DNA of 64,000 bases from Flaccisagitta enflata (GCA_965153355.1 OZ231127.1:23808001-23872000); one strand, 5' to 3'. Positions 1 to 12,375 are shown, numbered from the stretch's first letter. Notes: generated by a model not told the origin, from the sequence alone. A program made the numbers and translations.

Positions 1-2
1 AA

Positions 3-229
3 GAGGTGGTGGTGGTGGTGGTGGTGGTGGTGGTGGTGGTGGTGGTGGTGGTGGTGGTGGTGGTGGTGGTGGTGGTGGTGGTGGTGGTGGTGGTGGTGGT
101 GGTGGTGGTGGTGGTGGTGGTGGTGGTGGTGGTGTTGGTGGTGGTGGTGGTGGTGGTGGTGGTGGCGGTGGTGGTGGTGGTGGTGGTGGTGGTGGTGGTG
201 GTGGTGGTGAAGGTGGTGGGGGAGGAGGA
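3..229. repeat. (GGT)n microsatellite
   Basis: About 225 bases of nearly pure GGT triplets with one GTT and one GGC interruption. The long valine or glycine open frames it produces are low-complexity artefacts, not genes. Confidence 0.97.
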
Positions 230-371
230 ACTAAGATAGTGTTGGAGCAAGAGGGGGGTGAAAGGAGTTGGACCACGAGGAGAGTGAAAGGAGAAGGAGA
301 GTTGTAAGCTGCAAATGGATTTCAAATGGGGATCCATAAAAGAGGGCGGAACCAATTGACGGCTCAAGTTA

Positions 372-618
372 AAGAGTTTGGGGGTGATGGCCGATTTATA
401 GTGGATGTGAGAGGGATAAGTTCAGAGGTGTTAAGAGTGTTTGGGGGTGATGGCCGATTTATAGTGGATGTGAGAAGGATAAGTTCAGAGGTGTTAAGAG
501 TGTTTGGGGGTTATGGCCGATTTATAGTGGATGTGAGAGGGATAAGGGCGGAGGTGATAAGAGTGTCTGGGGGTGATGGCCGATTTATAGCGGATGTGCA
601 AGGGATAAGGGCGGAGGT
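372..618. repeat. 63-bp minisatellite, left part
   Basis: Units starting GTTTGGGGGTGATGGCCGAT recur at 376, 439 and 502, spacing exactly 63 bp. Because 63 is a multiple of three, a frame stays open through it (326-769), but the frame continues into an unrelated insertion, so I do not call a gene. Related units resume at 1062-1370 and 2478-2600. Confidence 0.9.
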
Positions 619-1061
619 CAGGGGCCAGCAGAGAAATTTTGGGCCCCTATACAATCAAAAAATTCGGGCCCCCCTAGTTTTGGCGCCACTGCCGGCTGCC
701 TATAACACATGTAGTTTTTTTATATTCTATTCAGAGAAGAAAATCCAAGTGTTGAACTTGGTACGTTGATCTATAACAAAAAAAGAAAAAAAGTTTTAAT
801 AGTTTTAAAAGAGTTTTCAGCATTTGTATCATTAGCTCAGGGCCTGGTTTTTCAAACCATTCCCTCATGAGTGTTGGTTTACGTCAGGGCCAAAACTTTC
901 CTTTTTTTCTTTTCTTTTTTTTTTTTTCCTTTTTCTTTTCTTCTCTCCCTTTTCTCTTTTTTTCTTTTTCATCTCTATAACAATTGAGGGGCCCTCCGGG
1001 CCCCCCTGAGCCCGGGGCCCCTATACTTTGTATAGGGTGTATAGTGCTCTACAGGCCACTG
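619..1061. mobile_element. hAT-like MITE inserted in the 63-bp minisatellite
   Basis: The 443-bp insert is flanked on both sides by GCGGAGGT (611-618 and 1062-1069), a perfect 8-bp direct repeat as expected for hAT transposition. It begins CAGGGGCCAGCAGAG and ends CTCTACAGGCCACTG, imperfect inverted ends matching at 12 of 15 positions. The interior is pyrimidine-rich and has no transposase, so it is non-autonomous. Confidence 0.75.
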
Positions 1062-1370
1062 GCGGAGGTATTTAGAGTGTTTGGGGATGATGGCTGATTT
1101 ATAGCGGATGTGCAAGGGATAAGGGCGGAGGTGTTCAGAGTGTTTGGGGTGATGGCCGATTTATAGCGGATGTGCAAGGGATAAGGGCGGAGGTGTTGAA
1201 GTGTTTGGGGGTGATAGCCGAATAGCGCGATTTACAGAGGATGTGCAAGGAAAAAGTTGGGGGCGTCAGAGTGTTTGAGGGTGATAGCTGATCTATAGCG
1301 GATGTGCAAGGGAAAAGTGGTAGCGTGTTACAGTGTTTAAGGGTGATGGCCAACCGACCAACTGACCGAC
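1062..1370. repeat. 63-bp minisatellite, right part (diverged)
   Basis: Diverged units of the same minisatellite, with GTGTTTGGGG and TTATAGCGGATGTGCAAGGG blocks. They run into a degenerate GACCGACC tract and a TAGAGTCGCGTGTCCG fragment at 1345-1403 that belongs to the dispersed A family. Confidence 0.8.
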
Positions 1371-1794
1371 CGACCGACACGGCAAGGTGTAGAGTCGCGT
1401 GTCCGTCAATGCCTTGCGGGACCCCATGGGCAGGGTCACGGTAGTGACGTATACCAGAAGTCGGGAGCTCGGTACGGGCAGGGGCAGTACTGAGTCTCGG
1501 TATGGGGCTTCGGTACTAGGTAACAGTACAAAAGACCTAACTAACAAGAATATACTTCACATTCTTTTTAGAATACTGTTGACAAATTGTTAACAACAAC
1601 AGAAAAAACCGACTAGAAATAGAAAAAAAATGCAGAATATGCTGCTACTCCAGATTCCCATTTGTTTTTAGTTTGAATTCAGTTTAAGACTCGATGGTCT
1701 GATGTTTGGTTGTCGATGACCGGAAGTCAAGATAATCCCCCAATTGCGATACCTGATTATTCCTTGCCATTAATTGTCTTCGAGTTTTTTCTTT

Positions 1795-1798
<4 letters not shown>

Positions 1799-1886
<88 letters not shown>
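1799..1886. repeat. (GA)n microsatellite
   Basis: About 88 bp of pure GA dinucleotides. Confidence 0.98.
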
Positions 1887-1889
<3 letters not shown>

Positions 1890-2470
1890 CTTAAGAACTC
1901 ATTCCAAATCTCATTCTAATTCTTTTGTGATGATCTCGAGTCAATCATATGGGAGAATAACCAATCATCTTAAAATATGTTTCTGAATTTGTTCAAAACA
2001 AATGATCTATTAGTATTTTTAGATCAGAATGTATATGCAAACAAATTTGAAAAAAGTGAAAAGATAGAATGAAAATGAAAGATGCAAAAAATGACCAAAA
2101 AAAAAATATAAAAATTGTTTAAAAAACTATCAAAAAATGAAGAAATAAGATATTTAAGAAAAATGAAAAATAAATACAGAAAGAAAAAAAATGAAGAATA
2201 AAATGTGAAAAATAAATAATAAAAAATCAAAAATTAGTAGTAATAAGTAACTCATTTATCAAAATAATCATATCTTTTTTCTACAATTCTAAAATGATCA
2301 CAGAATATTTACCATGAATGTTAAAAAAGAATATAGAAAAAACCACTATCTTCACAAACAGATGGAGGAGGAGGAAGAGGAGGCAGAGGGCCGGGATATG
2401 CATCAGGTCCCGGGAATTCGGGACAAGGTGATATCCCGGCATGTCGGGACCTCGGGACCCAAGTCCCGCC
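1887..2470. other. AT-rich unique DNA, no gene seen
   Basis: A-rich sequence with many short A-runs and a lysine/asparagine-type composition on the + strand. No reading frame with gene-like composition and no convincing exon was seen. Confidence 0.5.
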
Positions 2471-2477
2471 AGGCACT

Positions 2478-2600
2478 GGTGATGGCTGACTTATAGCGGA
2501 TGTGCATGGAAAAAGTAGAAAGGTGTTAGAGTGTTTGAGTGTGATGGCCGATTTATAAAGGATGTGCAAGGGAAAAGTGCAGAGGTGATAGAGTAGTAGG
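2478..2600. repeat. 63-bp minisatellite, isolated block
   Basis: Two diverged units of the minisatellite at 372-1370, with TTATAGCGGATGTGCATGG and GTGTGATGGCCGATTTATA. Confidence 0.75.
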
Positions 2601-2748
2601 AGAAAGGTAGGTAGCTCAGGATGAGGATAAGAGCAAGGTATATATGACTAAGGGTACAAGCGCAGAAGTGACTGGGGTGGTGGATTGTAATAATTTGATC
2701 AGATACTGCTTTTCTGCATATCATTTAAAAATCATCTGCCTGTCTACC

Positions 2749-2778
2749 CGTCAGTCTGTCAGTCTGTCAGTTTGTCTC

Positions 2779-2860
<82 letters not shown>
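2749..2860. repeat. (GTCT)n-(CT)n compound microsatellite
   Basis: GTCT repeats grading into pure CT. A short CCT-rich tract follows at 2876-2910. Confidence 0.95.
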
Positions 2861-2861
<1 letters not shown>

Positions 2862-3072
2862 TCACTCCCGCATTTCCTCCTCCTCCTCCTCCTCCTCTTC
2901 CTCCTCCTCTGTTTTCCACTTTAGCTCTTTTTTTCTTTTCCTCTTCCTCGCGCCCGTTCTTCTTTGTGATTCCATCTATTGCTTGTTAATTGGCCATCTG
3001 CCTTTTTTTTTTTTTTTTTTTGTCGACTGAATTGTCGATGAAGATTTCGGCGAAATAAACAACTGCAATTAG

Positions 3073-3172
<100 letters not shown>

Positions 3173-3770
3173 CTCTTTTCATGTGGCACTTGATCCATCT
3201 TTGAGGGATTCAAAAGCCTGAAATAAATGATGATTTTTCAATAACTGGACCATTTATTCCTCATTAATGTTATCTGCGGTTTTTCTTTGTTCCCCTTTTC
3301 TTGTTATTTTTGTTTTTCGCAAAGTTTTTGCAATTGATATCGCCTTGAGCGGACTTGTCACATGTACATGTGCCCAAGTTGATTTCTATTTTGTCTTAAC
3401 AAGCATAAAACAAAAACAAACTAAACAAATGAATAATGATGTTTTAACTTAATTTTCACCACGCAGAAAATCAGTCTCAGATTCGAAATGTTGAGACATG
3501 AGTGAACTACGGTGAGTTCTATTATTCCCCTTCATCCGTATATTCTACACGCTGATAGAACTTGCTGGAATCGGTTTTCTCCCTCTTGTTTTGCTCTCTT
3601 TTCCCTCTCCACGCCTTTCTTTATCCCATGAAAGAAAGAAAGAAAGAAGATGAAAAAAAGAAGAGACAAGGAAAAAGGGCAAATGGTGATGGAGCATAGA
3701 TATGTGTTTGGCAGCAGTTTGCCAGGCCCCCGGGCTAATTCAATTAAATGGGGCGTCGAGAGTCACGAGA

Positions 3771-4725
<955 letters not shown>

Positions 4726-4914
4726 GATGGTGATAATGTAGAAAATGGTACCCTGATGTCTCTCCATTGACTGTCGAGTAAAAGATAAGACGAGGGGAAA
4801 ATGATCGTTGAAGAAAAAGTCCAATAAAACAGAAAAAGACTTCATTGAGATGAGTCTCAGAAAACGCAGAAAACAGCATTGGCATCTTCTTTATCTTGGC
4901 ACGCTTTTACTTTT

Positions 4915-4917
<3 letters not shown>

Positions 4918-4981
<64 letters not shown>
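4918..4981. repeat. (CT)n microsatellite
   Basis: About 64 bp of pure CT. Confidence 0.97.
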
Positions 4982-4982
<1 letters not shown>

Positions 4983-5023
4983 ATTATTTTGTCCCGTTCT
5001 GTTCGTCACTGGTTTTTATTTTT

Positions 5024-5149
5024 TAGTCGCGGACAAGCCTTGCCGTGTCGGTCCATCGGTCCGTAGGTTTTTGCGTGCGGTATTTGCGTCACTGCCCCTG
5101 CCCAACCGTCCGCAACTGTCTTGCCGTGAATCCAGCCTTGTTAGTTTAA
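5024..5149 (+). mobile_element. A-family dispersed hairpin element
   Basis: Starts TTTTTTAGTCGCGGAC with a degenerate second hairpin arm. It has a short GTCGGTCC core, then GCCCCTGCCCAACCGTCCGC and a degraded GCCGTGTATCCGGCCTTGTT end. Same layout as the better copies at 40688-40845 and 43832-43978. Confidence 0.7.
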
Positions 5150-5211
5150 AAGAACTCGTTGATCCTGTTTTTTTCTTTGGCTCGTTGAGCTTGCAATTAG
5201 TGTTTTAAACC

Positions 5212-5411
5212 AGGGCGGACTCACGGCCACCAAAGTCGCGTGCGGATGGGCAGGAGCAGTGATGAAAAAAGGTTATTCAAGCACTTGGGCAGGAGCAGTG
5301 ATGCGAAAAACGCCTGTAGACGCCGACGACGGACAAACCGACCAACCGACCAACCGACAAACCGACCAACCGACATAGCGGGTTTTAAGGTCACGTGTAC
5401 GCGACTAAAAG
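5212..5411 (-). mobile_element. A-family dispersed hairpin element
   Basis: Read on this strand it begins near AAAGTCGCGTGCGGATGGGC, has a GACCAACC tetranucleotide core at 5334-5372, and ends GTCACGTGTACGCGACTAAAA. The GTACGCGACT arm complements the AGTCGCGTGC word apart from one base. Confidence 0.75.
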
Positions 5412-5985
5412 TGAGGGCCGCATATGCAATACGCTACTCAAACGTTGTTTTTGAGAGGATCAATCATGTAAAGTGATTTCCACTGAATTTACTAATTGTA
5501 AATGCAATTTCCATGATTACTCTCTCAGTGTTTGTCAAATCCAGCTCAAGTCATCAAATCAAAATTCTTGTTTAGTCTTGTAAAAAAGCGTAGGCAGTGG
5601 AAATTTGATGAAATTTGATGATTGAGCTCCACTTTTGAGCGGTGTTGTTATTAGACGATTGCTCAACGGAATATCCATTAAATGAATGTTATAAATGCAG
5701 ATTTCGATCATTGTAAAAAATTTATCGCCAAATTTGAGTAAAACGAGATCGAGATGTTCTTTTTTTTATATTTCGATATCATCATTTCAATTTCATGATT
5801 GTTCTCACTCCTGAGCGTTTCAATACAGATGTGTATGTATGCCCTCGCTGTTACTGGAGAACGTGTTTAGCAAATGACTGAGTACAACGGGTTTCAGCTC
5901 GATTTATCTGAACGTGAACGCACTGGCCTAAAGGCAGGCCCAGTCTCATACAACCACACAACCAAGCGAGAAAACACGCGTGCAC

Positions 5986-6105
<120 letters not shown>

Positions 6106-6390
6106 CTCGAATCGATTAGAGGGAAATGATTTGATGAAACTAATGGATTTATGAATTTACGAGATAAAAAAAGTGTGTATATTGGAGCAAGAGATCTCGC
6201 TTTGAAGCGAACGTCGCATCGTCACTCAATCCATGATTATTATTCGGCGCTTCATCGATATTCGGTTTTTTTCTTTTCACTGTTTTTTCTTTTTTCTTTT
6301 CATTTTTTCTCTGTTTTTTTTTTTCTTTTTTTTGCTAAAATTCTCTTTCTTGTTCGCTGATTTTTTTTTCTTTGCACAAGAAAGAGAGAG

Positions 6391-6690
6391 AATGAAACAA
6401 AGAAACAAAGAAACAAAGAAACAAAGAAACAAAGAAACAAAGAAACAAAGAAACAAAGAAACAAAGAAACAAAGAAACAAAGAAACAAACAAGGTAACAA
6501 AGAAACGGATAAAGAAAGAAAGAAAAACCAAACAAACAAACAAACAAACAAACAAACAAACAAACAAACAAAGGAAGAAACAAACAAACAAACAAACAAA
6601 CAAACAAACAAACAAACAAAGAGACAAAGAAACAAAGAAAGGAAGAAACAAAGAAAGGAAGGAAAAAAGAAAGAGAGAAGGAGAAAAAGA
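6391..6690. repeat. (AAACAAAG)n / (AAAC)n / (AAAG)n tract
   Basis: An 8-bp AACAAAGA unit tandem is followed by pure AAAC, then mixed AAAG. The strand is strongly polypurine. Long Lys/Asn/Glu or Phe/Leu/Cys frames are artefacts. Confidence 0.95.
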
Positions 6691-6786
6691 AAAAATGAAA
6701 GACAGATAGAAAAGCAATGAGTGGTCTGTGCTTTTGCAGATTTGATCTTGATTCCATATCTCACTTCGTCGTCTATTCATGAAAAG

Positions 6787-6787
<1 letters not shown>

Positions 6788-6836
<49 letters not shown>
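6788..6836. repeat. (GA)n microsatellite
   Basis: About 48 bp of pure GA. Confidence 0.96.
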
Positions 6837-6840
<4 letters not shown>

Positions 6841-7041
6841 GGAGAATGAAAGGAAGAATTTAACTGCACTTTTGAGAATTTTCAAATGATTTTTGAATCG
6901 CTAGAAGATCGTTTTAGCGCTGCTCGGAGTCCGTCTTTGCCGCCAACACCATTAACTAGCCGCATTATCAGTCATTATCACCATTTTCCCGCATCTCTTT
7001 TAATGCGTAGCTTTACAATGGCCAGTCCGTCTTTTACTAAC

Positions 7042-7155
<114 letters not shown>

Positions 7156-7562
7156 ATTTCTCTTACTCTTCATCATGTGTTTTATCTCTTACAAACCCAC
7201 AGATAATATGAATATATGATAACCCAAGGTTTAGCATAAAATGCGCGTCATTTCTATCTCACTTCTGTCGTAAAGGAACAATCAATCAGAGATACTTTTT
7301 ACTAAGCAAACGTGAGGCTAGGACAAGAGTCAATATCAGGGTTGCTTTGGTTCGGCCACAATCCACGGTGCTCGATTTTAGGGGATACATTCTGCAGAAA
7401 TCCATTAAAAGAAAATACACCAATTCATATTTTTGATTCGTACATCATATACATCATATATGAGTCCAAACTCCACAGCACGTTGACATGATAATATGTT
7501 TTTGCAGTGCCAATCACATCCAGCTGAATAGTCAAACAGTTTGTGCCAATATCGCATATCTA

Positions 7563-7737
7563 CAGTAGGACCCCGCCTCATCAGTCCCATTGGGACTGAA
7601 GATTTTTCACCTTTATCTCAGGATAACCTTTAAAGAGAGGTAAAATCATATTAAAACAATCATTTGGGACCTCAAAATGTTGACCTTTATTGCTGGGGAA
7701 CCTTTAAAAGCGAGGCTGTTATTGCGGGGTTCCACTG
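7563..7737. mobile_element. TA-flanked MITE (Tc1/mariner-like ends)
   Basis: A 175-bp element between TA dinucleotides. It starts CAGTAGGACCCCGC and ends GCGGGGTTCCACTG, which are inverted ends. No coding capacity. Confidence 0.75.
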
Positions 7738-7748
7738 TATATGAAATA

Positions 7749-7922
7749 CAGTTGAGCTTCACTAGAGCGCGTTCTAAGGGACAGAGTAAAATTATGCCTT
7801 ATAGTGAAGCTGCCTTATTGCCAATATAGAAATAACTATAAAATCTTTCATGGGACAGTAAGTTGAATGCCTTATGGGCGGGTATGCCTTATTAGCGGGT
7901 GCGCTCTGGCGGTCCTCCACTG
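7749..7922. mobile_element. TA-flanked MITE (Tc1/mariner-like ends)
   Basis: A 174-bp element between TA dinucleotides, 11 bp from the previous MITE. It starts CAGTTGAGCTTCAC and ends CGGTCCTCCACTG. A diverged relative, sharing GTGAAGCTGCCTTATTG, lies at about 44170-44330. Confidence 0.7.
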
Positions 7923-8317
7923 TACATTCTTAATGACAAGTCTGGATTCTATGCATTATGCATCCACGTCACACGTGCACAAAAGGCACCATAATGGTGA
8001 AGACAACATAATGATGGAAGATGCAAGAAAACTGCGGCTAACTTGCGGCAAAAACTGCGGCAAAGGGGCGGCGAAGGGAATAATAATCCCCTTAAAAGAC
8101 TTTTGCTCTCCTCCCAGATTCATTAGAGAACCCTGATTTTATTTTATGGCTGTACGTCTTTTCATTGTCACATCGTGAGTGCGCTCTCTCACTTTTCTCT
8201 TTTGAACTCTTTTAGCCTCTTTCTCTTCTGTCTCTGCCTCTGTCTCTCTGTCTTTGCTCTGTCTTTCTGTGTCTCGTTGGATGAAGAAGGATGTCTCGTT
8301 AAATCATAAAAAAGAAA

Positions 8318-8441
<124 letters not shown>

Positions 8442-8854
8442 ATGAAATCTGCGTTAATGAGTGTTGAGACAAAAATGGCTAATCATCGTTTCCCCTCATT
8501 TGGTTGTGACTTTTGACTAAAGACACCTTTCCCCCTTCCCCCCACCCCGGTCTTACTGCCTCTACCTCTTTGCTTTCCTCTCCTATCCTAGTCTTATCGT
8601 TACTGTCTCCAAGGTACATATTTGGTTAAGCAAAGGTGAAAATGAGAAGTAAGGACAAAAGACTGGATATATATTGTAACTCCAAAAGAATTTCCTCTCA
8701 TTTTTGATATGTTTTCACAAGACTACGAATATGCAAATGTGTATGAATCGGTCAGCGCACTTGAACTTGAAGTCCTTTCTTCTACACCCATATTCGCACG
8801 CCCTCCTACATGAATTCACCATAAACACTCCATGCCATGGCATTATACGTCATA

Positions 8855-9461
8855 ACAGTGGCAAAAAAAAAAATCGGACACTGCTTATTTCTATCATAAC
8901 TTGGTGCTGCTTTTGAAAAAGTACATAAAATCTATGACCATTCTAAAGAGCTTCAAAAAATCTTCGATTTGAGTTGTTGAATGAAATTCTAACTTAAAAA
9001 CTGTAGAAGTTATGTTAATTTGAAAAAAGAGTATCAAATTGAAATCTGCCAGATATGACGTTTTTTTCTAATTTGAATTCATGGACTAAATGTCTTTATC
9101 TGATTACCATTTCTAAACGGATTGACTAAAAAATGTCTGCTTGGCGCCATTTTGTAGATAATGAGTTGTATTTTCATTTTCTCTTAAATTTTTCTTAGTT
9201 TCCTTTTGTCAGATATGTTTTATATGCTTTTAAAGACAGAATTACAAGTACAGAATTCCTTCTATTGACAGACTATGGTGATGCTCACTTCAAACTGTTG
9301 CCATTTCTAAACGATTTGAGCTAAAACTTTCTGCTTGGTCTAGATTTGAAGAACTTTCGAAGATCTTTCAAACGGTCACTGATTTTTTGTATTTTCATCG
9401 AGACTGAGCCGGTCAAAAGCATCAAAAACCGCCATGTCCGGTTTTTTTTTTTTGCCATTGT
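8855..9461. mobile_element. E-family inverted-repeat element
   Basis: A 607-bp AT-rich element flanked by TA. It starts ACAGTGGCAAAA and has TCGGACA about 20 bp in, and it ends TGTCCGG, a T-run and TTTTGCCATTGT. The interior carries the family words GACCAT...AAAGAGCTTCAAAAAATCTT and ATTTCTAAACG shared with 24013, 54240, 55706 and 56450. Confidence 0.65.
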
Positions 9462-9644
9462 TACCACACTCTTACACACTCACACACACTCACGCCAGTA
9501 GAGAAAGCATTTGTGATGGTTGCTCATTCGGCGCTAATTGACTTTTAGCGCTCAGAAGCGAAACAGAAAAAAAGAAAAATTCTTGAAAAACTTTTTTATG
9601 ACTCTAAATCGTCGCTTGGAGAAGTTTCTTTAGATGGCGCTTTG

Positions 9645-9758
<114 letters not shown>

Positions 9759-10046
9759 GCCATTTGCGGTTTCTTTTGTGCGACACTTGTTTTCTGAATG
9801 ATACCGATTCTAACTCATCTCTCATGATGTTAACTGTTGTTGTTGTTGCTTTATCTCGCCCTATTGCCTTGATGCTGACCGTTGAGGTTTTTCTGAATTG
9901 GAAATCGATTTTTGCCGGAAAAATTTTTAAAGACATCTACTTTGCCCACTAGTTTTACGGGGACGAAAACCGAACGAAGTCGAGTGTTTTAGAACTTGAT
10001 CACGAAAACGAATCCATAAACAAAATATTTTATTTTACTTTCACAG

Positions 10047-10176
10047 AATCGCGTCCGTCAGTGATTGGTACAAAGCGACCAGCGGAAGGAGAGATCATCG
10101 CATCTGACGATGACGAAGAAGATGACGACGACGCTCACAGCGGCGACGAAAGTAAATCAAACAACCCGCACCACAA
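10047..10176 (+). CDS. rx: rx exon encoding acidic linker
   Basis: Acceptor TTTCACAG ends at 10046; donor GTAAGT begins at 10177. The product includes [20 protein letters not shown]. The dispersed GGTC repeat begins about five bases after the exon end. Confidence 0.85.
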
Positions 10177-10672
10177 GTAAGTCAGTCGGTCGGTTGGTCG
10201 GTTGGTCGGTTGCTTGGTTGCTTGGTCGGTTGGTTCGTCGGTCGGTAACGCATTTGTAAAAACCACATAATCCGAGGCATTTTCATCAAAAGAGCAGCAC
10301 CAATCATTCAGTTATTTATTTATTCATTCATTTACTCATTCTTGCATTTATTCAATCATTCATTCTCGAAAAACCTTCATCCACAAAGATGTTCAGTCGT
10401 AAAAACGTTCATTTATGTAAAAATGTTCATTTGTTAATTCATTTGTTGTTAATCAGCGGGACGCATATATTGGCCATTACTTGCTCTTGTTTTTATGCGC
10501 TCAGTTTTCCACTTTCAAAAACGATGAAAAAAAAATATTCTTTTTTTCTTCTAGTAAAAAGAAACATCGTCGGAATCGGACGACTTTCACGACTTTTCAA
10601 CTCCACGAATTAGAACGAGCCTTCGAAAAGTCACATTATCCAGACGTCTACTCCAGAGAAGAGTTGGCTATG
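10047..10672 (+). CDS. rx: Rx/Rax-type retinal homeobox protein (two internal exons, partial gene)
   Basis: Homeodomain transcription factor; Rx proteins specify anterior neural and eye-field cells. Two spliced exons are visible, 10047-10176 and 10555-10672, joined in frame (AA|T gives Asn). The first encodes an acidic linker ending [12 protein letters not shown]. The second encodes [20 protein letters not shown] and then [19 protein letters not shown], which is homeodomain residues 1-36 (Arg5, Phe8, Leu16 and Phe20 present), covering helices 1 and 2. This matches the Rx subclass nearly residue for residue; the known family continues KVNLPEVRVQVWFQNRR. The intron falls after residue 36 (donor GTGAGG at 10673). 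I found neither the helix-3 exon nor the N-terminal octapeptide exon in the window, so the gene is incomplete here. Other paired-like genes such as Vsx fit less well. The subclass is quite sure, the full structure unknown. Confidence 0.9.
10181..10262 (+). mobile_element. B-family fragment at the rx splice donor
   Basis: CAGTCGGTCGGTTGGTCGGT core followed by GGTAACGCATTTGT, the B-family right half. The hairpin end is absent. It sits inside the intron starting at donor base +5. Confidence 0.7.
10555..10672 (+). CDS. rx: rx exon encoding homeodomain helices 1-2
   Basis: Acceptor TTTTTCTTCTAG ends at 10554; donor GTGAGG begins at 10673. The frame continues exactly from the previous exon. Confidence 0.93.
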
Positions 10673-10770
10673 GTGAGGAAGTTTACCATGGGCGAGTGCC
10701 CATTTCGGAATGAATGCGATGAAGATGAGAGATGATGGTGACTCTGCCAAAGGGATAGAACCATTTTTAG

Positions 10771-10820
10771 TCGCGTGCACGCGACTCTACAACCCGCTCC
10801 GTCGGTCCGTCCGGAGGCGA
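10771..10820 (+). mobile_element. A-family fragment (hairpin end only)
   Basis: TTTTTAGTCGCGTGCACGCG continuing ACTCTACAACCCGCTCCGTC. Only about 50 bp of the hairpin end is preserved. Confidence 0.7.
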
Positions 10821-11006
10821 ATGTAATTTGAATCTTATATGTACTTTTGTACCGGTATATGTCATACTTATCTGGTGTGGATCGATAGTATTCCTCGATA
10901 GTATTCCTTTTTTTTTGAAAAATCTTTGTTGTTTCCATTTTATCTTTGAATTTTTATTATTCATTGTTGCGACAACAATTGTTAATTGTAAATGCACCAT
11001 TTACCT

Positions 11007-11220
11007 TTTTAGTCGCGTGCTACGCGACTCTATGAACCGCTATGTTGGTCGGTCGGTCGGTCGGTCTACTGTCTCGGTTGGTCTCCGATGCTTTTTTGTA
11101 GCGTTTGGGCGTTTTGCATTACTGCTCTGCTTTTGAATTGGTTTGTCTTTTGGTCTTTAGGTCTTTTGGTCTTTTAATCTTCGAGACCGCACGCGACTTG
11201 TAACGCGTTTGCCTTGTTCC
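11007..11220 (+). mobile_element. A-family hairpin element
   Basis: TTTTTAGTCGCGTGCTACGC forms the hairpin, followed by a GGTC core, TTGCATTACTGCTC, a GTCTTTTG tandem stretch, GCACGCGACTTG and a GCCTTGTT end. Confidence 0.7.
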
Positions 11221-11455
11221 TTATTATGGCACCCCTTATCAACCTTTTTTCCAATCATTTAATTTCGTTTTTGTCACTTTCTATCAAGTAATATGTCTGT
11301 ATTTCGAGATTATCCTTGGCTTATCTACAGTATGTTTTCTATGGCACCAATATTGAACTCTTCCTGGTAAGTAAATAAAGCTATTTCATAAACAATTATA
11401 CTACTAAGGGTATCTTGTTTTCAAAATCTGAAGCAAGATATATAAACGAATTTAT

Positions 11456-11549
11456 TTAAGGGGTTTTCGCATTGGGAAAATTATCGAGATATTACATAGG
11501 GAATATCTAGATATCTAGAGATAATACGCCCAATGCGAAAACCCCTTAA
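11456..11549. mobile_element. 94-bp TTAA-flanked palindromic MITE
   Basis: TTAAGGGGTTTTCGCATTGG at the left and its complement CCAATGCGAAAACCCCTTAA at the right end, about 50 bp apart. The TTAA ends suggest a piggyBac-type target duplication. Confidence 0.65.
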
Positions 11550-11635
11550 CACACAACAAAACATGGGCTTATATACATACACCTTGAGCTTAGTATACTA
11601 AACAACTAATGAGTTGGAAAAAATGTACATGACAG

Positions 11636-11836
11636 CGCGCGATACTAGTTTCTCCCTCTCAATGTCATAATTCATAATCAGACTCAGTCTACTTAGCAAT
11701 ACTAGTTTCACCCTCTCAATGTCATAATTCATAATCAGTCTCAGTCTACTTACAGTAGCAATACTTGTTTCTCTATTCATGTCACGGTTTATAATCAGAC
11801 TCAGTCTACTTTGCGACACTAGTTTCTCCCCCTCAG
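11636..11836. repeat. ~57-bp minisatellite, about 3.5 copies
   Basis: Units contain ACTAGTTTCTCCCTCTCAAT, GTCATAATTCATAATCAG and ACTCAGTCTACTT, recurring near 11645, 11701, 11763 and 11817. Confidence 0.85.
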
Positions 11837-11990
11837 TGTCGCGGGGGAAGATGAAAATGGCGTTTTAAGAATAGAGAAGGATTTGACATCGGGATTCTAA
11901 CTTCCACTCTGACATTTCCATTTTTGTTGGTGTCGCATTTCTTTGATTCGCTGTCCATCTCTTTGTCTCTGTCTCTCACTGTCTTGGAGC

Positions 11991-12098
<108 letters not shown>

Positions 12099-12207
12099 TT
12101 CCTCTGTATAATCTCTCCTTATCCCTTTCCTTCTTTTTCTCCATCCCCCCCTTCTTCAAGGCCCATATCACTGCCCCGAGCTCAAATACTAGCCATGAGA
12201 CCGTTAT

Positions 12208-12375
12208 CAGCAGGCAACCATTTAATCACGAAAATTGTGCTTAAGTTAAAATCATTTCCACTGAATCACGACGTCGTGCTTCAGTGAAATGAAGACTAAC
12301 TAGTGCTCTTTGCAATTCGAGCTTCAGTGGAATTGGAAATAACTGATTTTTTCATTGAAGCAAAGATAGTCAAAG
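12208..12375. repeat. dispersed repeat, inverted copy at 28060-28200
   Basis: AACCATTTAATCACGAAAAT, then GTGCTTAAGTTAAAATCATT, and CAGTGGAATTGGAAATAACT reappear in reverse complement at about 28075-28195. Confidence 0.7.

Noticed and set aside
326-769. 147-codon open frame with repeated FGGDGRFIVDVRGI units
   Set aside because: It is a 63-bp minisatellite whose length happens to be divisible by three, and it reads straight into a hAT-like insertion.
11456-11549. Rho-independent terminator or RNA hairpin gene
   Set aside because: Not meaningful in this nuclear context; TTAA ends fit a MITE better.
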